NCBI RefSeq assembly: GCF_020564565.1
Contig: NZ_JAJCTD010000012.1
Span: 1 to 37,416 of the forward strand
Direction of reading: 5' to 3'
DNA from: Rhodobacter sp. Har01
Lineage (GTDB): Bacteria; Pseudomonadota; Alphaproteobacteria; Rhodobacterales; Rhodobacteraceae
Length of the DNA: 37,416 nucleotides
Shown here one piece after another: positions 32,181 to 37,416 of this stretch. Within the stretch, counting starts at the first letter, position 1; the number at the start of each line of letters is the position of its first letter. Made by a program: the position numbers and the translations under genes. The notes below the pieces were generated by a model that had not been told where the DNA came from, did no database searches, and saw nothing but the letters and a program-made list of their open reading frames with translations.

Positions 32181-32696
32181 TCAGGCCGCAGCCTTTTCCT
32201 CGATGGTCTTCAGGATGCCCGCGATGTTTGCAGCAGGCGCGCCAATGGCCCCGGCGATGTTCGCAGCCGGCGCACCGATGCACGACACGATCTGAGCGAT
32301 CAGCTCTTCGCGCGACGGCATCGAGGCAACGGCTTTCACACCAGCCTGGTCCAGGATCGTGCTGCCCATGGCCCCGCCAAGCACGACGAACTTGTCGTTG
32401 CCCTTGGCATAGGCATCGGTGACCTTGGCCGCAGCCACGGGGTCTTCCGAATAGGCGAACACGGTCATGCCCGTGAGCAGGTCACCCATCTTTTCGGCGG
32501 GCTTCCCTTCCAGGGCGATCTTGGCGAGCTTGTTCTTGGCAACGCGGACGGACCCGCCCACGTCGCGAAGCTTCGCGCGCAGGTCCTGCATCTGTGCAAC
32601 CGTCATGCCTTCGTAGTGGGCAACCACCACGACGCCAGAGCTTTCGAAGATCTGGCCGAGTTCCTCGACCACTTTCTCTTTCTGGGCTCTATCCAC
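32181..32696 (-). CDS. rplJ: 50S ribosomal protein L10
   Basis: L10 anchors L12 dimers on 23S rRNA. The 171 residues start with a GTG codon at 32696, which gives the family start MDRAQKEKVVEEL. TTGGAG lies about 8 nt upstream. The C-terminal L12-binding helix region contains a tandem IGAPAANIAG repeat (two copies joined by Ala). It is preceded by a structured 258-bp leader after rplA, and followed by rplL. Confidence 0.97.
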   Translation of the reverse strand: MDRAQKEKVVEELGQIFESSGVVVVAHYEGMTVAQMQDLRAKLRDVGGSVRVAKNKLAKIALEGKPAEKMGDLLTGMTVFAYSEDPVAAAKVTDAYAKGNDKFVVLGGAMGSTILDQAGVKAVASMPSREELIAQIVSCIGAPAANIAGAIGAPAANIAGILKTIEEKAAA

Positions 32697-32713
32697 AGTT
32701 TCACTCCAAGGTT

Positions 32714-32757
32714 GGGGGTTTCCCCCCGGCTCTCATTTGGCCCCCTTTGCGGGGGGC
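32714..32757 (-). promoter_or_regulatory. Two GC hairpins directly upstream of rplJ
   Basis: GCCCCC/GGGGGC (32740-32745 and 32752-32757, 6-nt loop) and GGGGG/CCCCC (32714-32718 and 32722-32726, 3-nt loop) lie within 61 nt of the GTG start. The second sits just before the ribosome-binding site and could limit its access. No T-run is present. Confidence 0.4.
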
Positions 32758-32828
32758 TTCTCGGTCCGGTCAAGGGTTCCGAAGGCCAAGATCACCCGAA
32801 GGCGACATTCGTCTCGTTCCCCATCTCG

Positions 32829-32861
32829 GGCAGGATTTACGGTGTTTGCGCACCACCCGCC
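32829..32861 (-). promoter_or_regulatory. Putative L10 (rplJ) autoregulatory leader
   Basis: In the rplA-rplJ gap, the minus-strand RNA can form GGCGGG/CCUGCC (32861-32856 and 32834-32829, one G-U pair) around an inner hairpin GGUG/CACC (32854-32851 and 32844-32841). CGAGA-containing segments flank it (CCGAGACGG before, CCGAGATGGG and ACGAGACG after). This position and layout resemble L10-binding leaders, in which the L10-L12 complex represses its own translation. I have not matched it to a covariance model. Confidence 0.45.
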
Positions 32862-32927
32862 GTCTCGGACAGGACGGGGCGGCTTTCGCCCCGCCATCCC
32901 TTTGCCTGTCGGCATCGGGAATTCGTC

Positions 32928-32948
32928 AGGGCGGGGTTCACCCCGCCC
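32928..32948. repeat. GC-rich palindromic repeat after rplA
   Basis: The 20-mer AGGGCGGGGTTCACCCCGCC at 32928-32947 is identical to 191-210 in the fusA-tuf gap. It folds as a 9-bp stem with a 2-nt loop, 7 bp after the rplA stop. A looser relative, GGGGCG/CGCCCC, lies about 45 bp further on (near 32876-32891). The location suits a 3'-end stabiliser or partial terminator between rplKA and rplJL. Confidence 0.78.
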
Positions 32949-32954
32949 CTGGGT

Positions 32955-33653
32955 TCAATGCGCCGTGGCCGAAGCCAGGTCGAGCGACACGCCCGGGCCC
33001 ATGGTCGAGCTGAGCGAGACCTTCTTGAGGTAGGTCCCCTTGGCCCCCGAGGGCTTGGCGCGGCTGACCGCATCGACGAAGGCGCGGATGTTCTGCGCCA
33101 GTTTCTCGTCGCTGAAGCTGACCTTGCCGACGCCGGCATGAATCACGCCGGCCTTCTCGACCTTGAACTGCACTTCGCCGCCCTTGGCGCCTTCGACGGC
33201 CGTCTTCACGTCCATCGTCACGGTGCCGACCTTGGGGTTCGGCATCAGGTTGCGCGGCCCCAGGATCTTCCCCAGACGGCCGACCAGCGGCATCATGTCG
33301 GGGGTGGCGATGCAGCGATCGAACTCGATCTTGCCCTGCTGGATGGTCTCCATCAGGTCTTCGGCGCCGACGATGTCGGCGCCCGCCGCCTTGGCTTCGT
33401 CAGCCTTGGCGCCGCGGGCGAACACCGCCACGCGCACCGTCTTGCCGGTGCCGTTCGGCAGCGCCACCACGCCGCGGACCATCTGGTCGGCGTGACGCGG
33501 GTCAACGCCCAGGTTCATCGCGATCTCGACGGTCTCGTCGAACTTGGCGGAGGCCGCCTGCTTGATCAGGCCGACGGCGTCTTCCACCGTCAGGTTGGTC
33601 TTGCCGACGAACTGTTCCTGCGCCTTCTTCACGCGCTTTGCGATCTTGGCCAT
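32955..33653 (-). CDS. rplA: 50S ribosomal protein L1
   Basis: L1 binds 23S rRNA at the E-site stalk and in many bacteria represses rplKA translation. It has 232 residues, normal length. The family segment GRLGKILGPRNLMPNPKVGTVT is present in the central domain, with VEFDRCIATPDMM-like sequence before it. The ATG at 33653 lies 5 bp after rplK. The stop is followed by a palindromic repeat. Confidence 0.98.
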   Translation of the reverse strand: MAKIAKRVKKAQEQFVGKTNLTVEDAVGLIKQAASAKFDETVEIAMNLGVDPRHADQMVRGVVALPNGTGKTVRVAVFARGAKADEAKAAGADIVGAEDLMETIQQGKIEFDRCIATPDMMPLVGRLGKILGPRNLMPNPKVGTVTMDVKTAVEGAKGGEVQFKVEKAGVIHAGVGKVSFSDEKLAQNIRAFVDAVSRAKPSGAKGTYLKKVSLSSTMGPGVSLDLASATAH

Positions 33654-33658
33654 GATGC

Positions 33659-34111
33659 TCAGCCCTTCACTTCGATGCCGCAGGACTTGGCCGAGCCAAG
33701 GATGATGTTCATCGCCGCTTCGACCGAATTGGCGTTGAGATCCTTCATCTTCGTCTCGGCGATCTTGCGCACCTGCGCCACGGTGATCGACCCGGCCACC
33801 TCACGGCCCGGCTTGGCCGAACCCTTGGTGCGCGAGCGCTTGCCCACGGCCGGCAGGCCGGCCGCCTGCTTGACCAGGAACGAGGCCGGCGGCGTCTTCA
33901 GTTCCAGGCTGAACGACTTGTCGGCGTAGTAGGTGATGATCACCGGGGTCGGCGTGCCGGGCGGCAGTTCGGCCGACTTGGCGTTGAACTCTTTCACGAA
34001 CGCCATGATGTTCAGGCCGCGCTGACCCAACGCCGGGCCCACCGGGGGCGACGGGTTGGCCTGCTGCGCCTTCACCTGCAGCTTGAGGCTGCCCATGATC
34101 TTCTTGGCCAT
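33659..34111 (-). CDS. rplK: 50S ribosomal protein L11
   Basis: L11 forms the GTPase-associated centre with 23S rRNA. It has 150 residues, starting MAKKIMGSLKLQVKAQQ. PSPPVGPALGQRGLNIMAF and the C-terminal GSAKSCGIEVKG are typical. It follows nusG by 107 bp in which I see no clear promoter, and is followed by rplA after 5 bp. Confidence 0.98.
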   Translation of the reverse strand: MAKKIMGSLKLQVKAQQANPSPPVGPALGQRGLNIMAFVKEFNAKSAELPPGTPTPVIITYYADKSFSLELKTPPASFLVKQAAGLPAVGKRSRTKGSAKPGREVAGSITVAQVRKIAETKMKDLNANSVEAAMNIILGSAKSCGIEVKG

Positions 34112-34218
34112 CTGGCCCTCTCCTTCTCACTGCGCCGCCCGGAATTGGGTGGGGCGCGGTTTAGCGGTACGGTCCGTCACGGGTTTGTCGCCCGCGCTCG
34201 CCTCCCGCGCGCTTCGCC

Positions 34219-34752
34219 TCAGATGCCTTTCGACACCTGGGTGAATTCCAATTCCACGGGCGTCGCACGCCCGAAGATCGAGACCGAGACCTTGAGGCGG
34301 TTCGCCCCTTCGTCCACTTCCTCGACCATGCCGTCAAAGCCCTCGAACGGGCCGTCGGTGACCTTGACCTTCTCGCCGATGTCGAAGCGGATCAGGTTGC
34401 GCGGCGCTTCCAGGCCTTCCTCGACACGGTTCAGGATGGCGTTGACCTCATGGTCGCGCATCGGCATCGGCTTGCCTTGCGGGCCCAGGAAGCCGGTCAC
34501 ACGGTTGATCGAGCTGATCAGGTGATAGCCGCGGTTCGACATTTCCATGTGGACCAGCACGTAGCCCGGCATGAAGCGGCGCTCGGAGGTCACCTTCTTG
34601 CCGCGGCGCACCTCGATCACCTCTTCGGTGGGCACCAGCACTTCGTCGATCTCGTCGCCCAGGCCCGCGTCGGCCACGGACGTCTTGATCTGTTCGGCGA
34701 CCTTCTTCTCGAAGTTCGAGAGAACGCTCACCGAATACCAGCGCTTTGCCAT
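34219..34752 (-). CDS. nusG: Transcription termination/antitermination factor NusG
   Basis: NusG binds RNA polymerase, suppresses pausing and links it to Rho and the ribosome. The 177 residues have an N-terminal NGN domain (MAKRWYSVSVLSNFEKKVAE...ERRFMPGYVLVHMEM) and a C-terminal KOW domain (VKVTDGPFEGFDGMVEEVD). The ATG at 34752 is the family start; upstream in-frame codons belong to the 157-bp gap after secE. It is the second gene of the secE-nusG operon. Confidence 0.98.
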   Translation of the reverse strand: MAKRWYSVSVLSNFEKKVAEQIKTSVADAGLGDEIDEVLVPTEEVIEVRRGKKVTSERRFMPGYVLVHMEMSNRGYHLISSINRVTGFLGPQGKPMPMRDHEVNAILNRVEEGLEAPRNLIRFDIGEKVKVTDGPFEGFDGMVEEVDEGANRLKVSVSIFGRATPVELEFTQVSKGI

Positions 34753-34909
34753 GGTCTCGCTTCCACCTTCATGCCTTGAGAGGCTTGCCGCCCCTTCGTG
34801 TCTGCCCGGAACAAAAAACAGCGCGCATGCCGAATCGCTGCGCGCCGGTTTGCCTCTGGTTGGCGCGGGATTAGCGGCTTGGCTGCCCGCGATCAAGAGG
34901 AAACCGGTC

Positions 34910-35098
34910 TCAGGCGCCGATCACCAGCTGCAGGCCCCAGCGGATCAGGATGTCCACCAGGCTGAAGAAGGTGGCGGTCAGCGCGGCCAGGATGAAGACC
35001 ATGATCGTGGTCAGCAGCACCTCGCGCCGGGTCGGCCAGTGGATCTTGGCCACCTCGCCGCGGACTTGCTGGAGGAACTGGAGCGGGTTCGCGGCCAT
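34910..35098 (-). CDS. secE: Preprotein translocase subunit SecE
   Basis: This is an essential small membrane subunit of the SecYEG channel. The 62-residue short form has one transmembrane segment (about residues 29-55) after the amphipathic stretch VRGEVAKIHWPTRREVLLTT. The ATG at 35098 (MAANPLQFLQQ) is the usual start; an ATG nine codons earlier would overlap the promoter-proximal leader. It is followed by nusG. Confidence 0.95.
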   Translation of the reverse strand: MAANPLQFLQQVRGEVAKIHWPTRREVLLTTIMVFILAALTATFFSLVDILIRWGLQLVIGA

Positions 35099-35137
35099 GG
35101 GCTGCCCTTTTGGGTTCGGGGTCATTGGGTCGGGGCC

Positions 35138-35166
35138 GAGATACGGCCTGCCGGACCGGATTTCAA
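35138..35166 (-). promoter_or_regulatory. Candidate secE-nusG promoter
   Basis: On the minus strand TTGAAA (35166-35161) and TATCTC (35143-35138) have a 17-bp spacer. Transcription would begin near 35131, about 33 nt before the secE ATG. The rest of the 207-bp gap between tRNA-Trp and secE shows no other signal. Confidence 0.45.
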
Positions 35167-35305
35167 GCGGCGAGAGAAGACGGCGGCTTCTCTGCCATCG
35201 GGTCGGGGTCGCAGAGCGTGGCCCGGGTCGCGCCGGGAAGTGCGAAGATCCTTTGCAGTCAACCTCATGCGGAGGCTGGGGCAGGGTTGTGCGGGTTTGG
35301 GAAGA

Positions 35306-35381
35306 TGGCAGGGGCAGCAGGGATCGAACCCGCGACCTACGGTTTTGGAGACCGTCGCTCTACCAGCTGAGCTATACCCCT
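35306..35381 (-). tRNA. tRNA-Trp (anticodon CCA)
   Basis: The 76-nt gene folds into a full cloverleaf. The acceptor stem AGGGGTA pairs with TGCCCCT, the D arm has AGCTCAGCTGGTAGAGC, the anticodon loop CTCCAAA gives CCA, and the T arm is GCGGGTTCGATCCCTGC. The 3' CCA is encoded. A tRNA-Trp just upstream of secE-nusG is a common arrangement in Proteobacteria. Confidence 0.98.
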
Positions 35382-35448
35382 GTGGTCGGCCCGTGGGTTA
35401 CGGCAGGGCGCGGGCGCGGTCAAGAGGATTCCCTGCCGCGGCGGGCGG

Positions 35449-35682
35449 TCAGCGGGCCAGGATCGACTGGATGTCGTAGGCAGTGTCAAAGCCGTCGCCG
35501 TTATGCAGCGCCTGCTGCAACTGCGTGATCTGCGTCCGCGTCAGGCCATCCAGCTGCGCGCCAGGTACCAGCCGACCAATCTCGCTGCGGTCCGCGGCAG
35601 AGAGGGTGTCGTTGGTCGAGACGCAGGCGGCAAGGGCAAGCACGGCGGCAAGAGCGCGCAAGGCGGGCGGGCGGAATGTCAT
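35449..35682 (-). CDS. Small predicted lipoprotein, unknown function
   Basis: This is a 77-residue protein with a lipoprotein signal: Arg-containing N-terminus, hydrophobic stretch and lipobox LAAC, so Cys at about residue 20 would be lipidated. The mature part is about 58 residues, acidic and probably helical (ADRSEIGRLVPGAQ, RTQITQLQQAL). I chose the ATG at 35682 because GGAGG lies 8 nt upstream; the frame extends further but without a signal. It is divergent from the secreted protein gene on the right, and its stop is 68 bp before tRNA-Trp. I do not recognise the family. Confidence 0.7.
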   Translation of the reverse strand: MTFRPPALRALAAVLALAACVSTNDTLSAADRSEIGRLVPGAQLDGLTRTQITQLQQALHNGDGFDTAYDIQSILAR

Positions 35683-35822
35683 CGGGGTGGCCTCCGGGTT
35701 CGGGCTCAAGGTGGCGCTTCTGGTGGCAAGGTACGTAGAGAACGGCTGAGCAGAAGCGGCCCATTGCCACAAAGGCGCGCGATTTGGCGTGTATCCGGTG
35801 CCGGAGAACACCGCAACTTGCC

Positions 35823-37130
35823 ATGGACTGGGCCGTGAACCGACTGATCCTTGCCCTTTCCCTGCTGTTTGTCGGCACCCTGCCCCTACACGCCGAAACG
35901 CCGGATTGCCTTCCGCACCCCACGCAAGACTGCGTCTTCCAGATGGCGCTGCGTCAGGCGGATGACGAGGATTGGACGTGGCTGATTGCCGAAGGCTATC
36001 TGGCGGTGGCCTATCTGCAGGAACTGGAACAGACCGGCCAAGATGCCGAAACGCTTGCAGCCCTGCTGGTCAAGCTTTCCTTGGCCGATCCTGACCCGAT
36101 GGCGATGAGAAAGGCCATAAAAGCGGGGTGGAGCGGCCTGATGCTTGGCGGAACGCTGATCGATGAGTCTCCGGCACTGACCGAGTGGTTCGTTCTCACA
36201 ATGGCCGATCTGAACCGTCAGGCGGGCCTGCCCGTCGAGGCCCCACCAGATTTCATGCCGCCCGAACAGTTGCACGCAATCCGGACCAAAGTCGCCGCCA
36301 TCTCGGCAGATGTCTTGCCGCGATATGCGCGGTTGACGGAAGCCCGAGGCAGCGATGTGCCCCGCGTGACGGTTGGCTTTGTCGACCTTTTGGACGACTT
36401 GGCGCCAGATCATCAAATGATCTTAGCAGCGCTTTTCGCAAAGGGGGCGCTGACCGGGGCATGGAAAGAAATCTCCAGCTGGACAGACGCCAAGCACCGC
36501 ACCAGCGGCTTCGCCGCCCTTGCTCTCGCGTTCGCGATGGCTGGCGAGCTGACGAAGGCGATTGAGGTCCTTCAGATGCCAGAGCTGGCCAATTCAGCCG
36601 ACCTCGACGTTCTTGTCAGCTTCATCATTGTTGAGGTCTGGGCCCGCGCAGGAGATGGCTCGAAGGCACAGATGCTTCCGGAATCAATCGTCGAAAGTGG
36701 GGATTCATTCCACCTGGAAGCCTCCGTTATCGCCGCACTGGCAACCGGGGATGCGGACACTGCGTGGCGTCTGGTGTCAATGATCAAGCCCAATCAGCGG
36801 ACCTACAGCCTTGACGTGGCCGTTGACGCCGCACTGGTACACGGACCGGAGCCTGTCGAGGCCCTTCTGGCCCTGATGCCACCCGAAGAACAGGCCGAAG
36901 TGCTTTACGCCCTGGGGAAGGCACAGATCAGAGTGGGCGACGTTGAAGGCACAACATCAACAATTGATCGGTTGGGTCGTGTGCCGGATCATCTGCACTA
37001 TGGCAGGATACTGCAATATGAACTTGCGCCCGTGCTGGCGGCACTTGGGCGAGACGTCGAGGCCGTGCAGATGGCCATTGAGATCGGGTCGGCCCGCACA
37101 ACCGCCCTTGTCGCCGCATGGCTGGAATAA
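35823..37130 (+). CDS. Secreted helical-repeat (TPR-like) protein, unknown function
   Basis: This is a 435-residue protein with a likely signal peptide (hydrophobic residues about 7-18, cleavage near HAE). Just after it a Cys pair is spaced in CLPHPTQDC. The rest is built of Ala/Leu-rich helix pairs such as SGFAALALAFAMAGELTKAI and LYALGKAQIRVGDVEGTTS, typical of TPR-like solenoids. It is the only plus-strand gene in this part and lies between the second tuf and tRNA-Trp. Its base composition looks less GC-rich than its neighbours, which may mean transfer. ATG 35823 is preferred; GTG 35835 is possible. The Shine-Dalgarno is poor. No enzyme motif is visible. Confidence 0.75.
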   Translation: MDWAVNRLILALSLLFVGTLPLHAETPDCLPHPTQDCVFQMALRQADDEDWTWLIAEGYLAVAYLQELEQTGQDAETLAALLVKLSLADPDPMAMRKAIKAGWSGLMLGGTLIDESPALTEWFVLTMADLNRQAGLPVEAPPDFMPPEQLHAIRTKVAAISADVLPRYARLTEARGSDVPRVTVGFVDLLDDLAPDHQMILAALFAKGALTGAWKEISSWTDAKHRTSGFAALALAFAMAGELTKAIEVLQMPELANSADLDVLVSFIIVEVWARAGDGSKAQMLPESIVESGDSFHLEASVIAALATGDADTAWRLVSMIKPNQRTYSLDVAVDAALVHGPEPVEALLALMPPEEQAEVLYALGKAQIRVGDVEGTTSTIDRLGRVPDHLHYGRILQYELAPVLAALGRDVEAVQMAIEIGSARTTALVAAWLE

Positions 37131-37132
37131 CG

Positions 37133-37160
37133 AAAAGGCCGCCCAACAAGGACGGCCCTT
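37133..37160 (+). terminator. Terminator-like hairpin after the secreted protein gene
   Basis: AAGGCCGCC and GGACGGCCCTT pair with two single-base bulges around a 6-nt loop, directly after the stop codon at 37130. The following bases are CCAGATTTTCC, a short T-run set back by five bases. It may end transcription from the left and perhaps tuf transcription from the right. Confidence 0.45.
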
Positions 37161-37175
37161 CCAGATTTTCCGTGG

Positions 37176-37193
37176 GTCGGGCTTCAGCCCGAC
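37176..37193. repeat. Palindromic repeat near the second tuf
   Basis: GTCGGGCT (37176-37183) and AGCCCGAC (37186-37193) form an 8-bp stem with a TC loop. The layout and TTCA centre match the repeats at 193-210 and 32929-32947, with changed but complementary arm bases. It lies just beyond the tuf remnant. Confidence 0.65.
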
Positions 37194-37199
37194 TCTGCC

Positions 37200-37232
37200 T
37201 TACGCGATGATCTTCGAGACGACGCCGGCGCC
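37200..37232 (-). pseudogene. Remnant of a tuf 3' end
   Basis: On the minus strand, 11 codons read GAGVVSKIIA followed by TAA, exactly the C-terminus of EF-Tu. They lie 20 bp beyond the stop of the intact tuf end, in a different reading frame from it. The two copies differ at six synonymous third positions and use different stop codons (TAA against TGA), so this is not a recent local duplication. Upstream of the Gly the match fades (ETRG instead of EGGRTV). Confidence 0.75.
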
Positions 37233-37252
37233 GCCGCGAGTTTCCGGGATCA

Positions 37253-37416
37253 TCAAGCGATGATCTTGGAAACGACCCCCGCCCCAACCGTGCGGCCGCC
37301 TTCGCGGATGGCGAAGCGCAGCTTTTCTTCCATCGCGATCGGCGCGATCAGTTCGACCTCGAACTTCAGGTTGTCGCCCGGCATCACCATCTCGGTGCCT
37401 TCCGGCAGCTGCACGG
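37253..37416 (-). CDS. tuf: Elongation factor Tu, C-terminal part (second copy, cut by window edge)
   Basis: The last ~54 codons of a second tuf gene enter from the right edge. They encode the domain III end: MVMPGDNLKFEVELIAPIAM, then LRFAIREGGRTVGAG and VVSKIIA, with stop TGA at 37255-37253. This copy stands upstream of tRNA-Trp-secE-nusG, the tufB-like position. The other copy (1-126) is in the str operon. Duplicate tuf genes are common in Proteobacteria. Confidence 0.97.
   Translation of the reverse strand, partial: VQLPEGTEMVMPGDNLKFEVELIAPIAMEEKLRFAIREGGRTVGAGVVSKIIA

Noticed and set aside
37200..37255. A frameshift that would make the tuf gene end at 37200
   Set aside because: The frame ending at 37253 already encodes the full canonical EF-Tu C-terminus with a proper stop, so the second tail is extra sequence and not a shifted end.

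Overview
The window is a high-GC alphaproteobacterial chromosome segment, most likely from the Rhodobacterales (Rhodobacter/Paracoccus-like). The evidence is the translation and RNA polymerase gene order, a rhizobial-type L-rhamnose locus, and GC-rich palindromic repeats that I remember as common in that order. It starts and ends inside two different copies of tuf (EF-Tu).

Housekeeping part. Most genes lie on the minus strand. Reading from the right end leftwards: the 3' end of one tuf; a plus-strand gene for a secreted helical-repeat protein; a small lipoprotein; tRNA-Trp(CCA); secE-nusG-rplK-rplA-rplJ-rplL-rpoB-rpoC. At the left end is rpsL-rpsG-fusA-tuf. Every gene of these operons looks intact, and S12 and RpoB carry the drug-sensitive residues.

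Accessory part (about 3.2-22.97 kb). These 19.8 kb separate rpoC from rpsL, which usually lie close together. The centre is a complete L-rhamnose system. rhaR (DeoR repressor), rhaS-T-P-Q (ABC importer) and rhaU (mutarotase) run rightwards. rhaD (fused rhamnulose-1-phosphate aldolase and short-chain dehydrogenase) and rhaI (isomerase) run leftwards from a shared 168-bp control region. rhaK (kinase) is convergent with rhaU and overlaps it by 13 bp. Together these genes would import L-rhamnose, equilibrate its anomers, isomerise it to rhamnulose, phosphorylate it and cleave it to DHAP and lactaldehyde.

Downstream of rhaI on the same strand is a less familiar block: a DUF4037-type nucleotidyltransferase-fold protein, a uroporphyrinogen-decarboxylase-superfamily protein and a cytoplasmic GH78-like (alpha-L-rhamnosidase-like) protein, joined by 4-bp ATGA/GTGA overlaps. 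After 61 bp come an EamA-family exporter, a GT39/ArnT-like membrane glycosyltransferase and a PAP2 phosphatase, which also overlap. The DUF4037/URO-D/GH78 triad is the best candidate for an undescribed function, possibly processing of rhamnosides or modified rhamnose after import. A flavin-dependent oxidoreductase lies between rhaK and rpoC.

Non-coding structure. Two families of paired palindromes occur between genes: a TTTTCG-T-CGAAAA family (rhaI/DUF4037 and rpoB/rpoC gaps) and a GGCGGGGTTCACCCCGCC family (fusA/tuf, rplA/rplJ, and a variant near the second tuf). A 20-bp stem with a G-quadruplex-type loop follows the rpoC terminator. A diverged remnant of a tuf 3' end sits just beyond the stop codon of the right-hand tuf. 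No intergenic stretch exceeds 300 bp. I saw no CRISPR array, insertion sequence or integrase.
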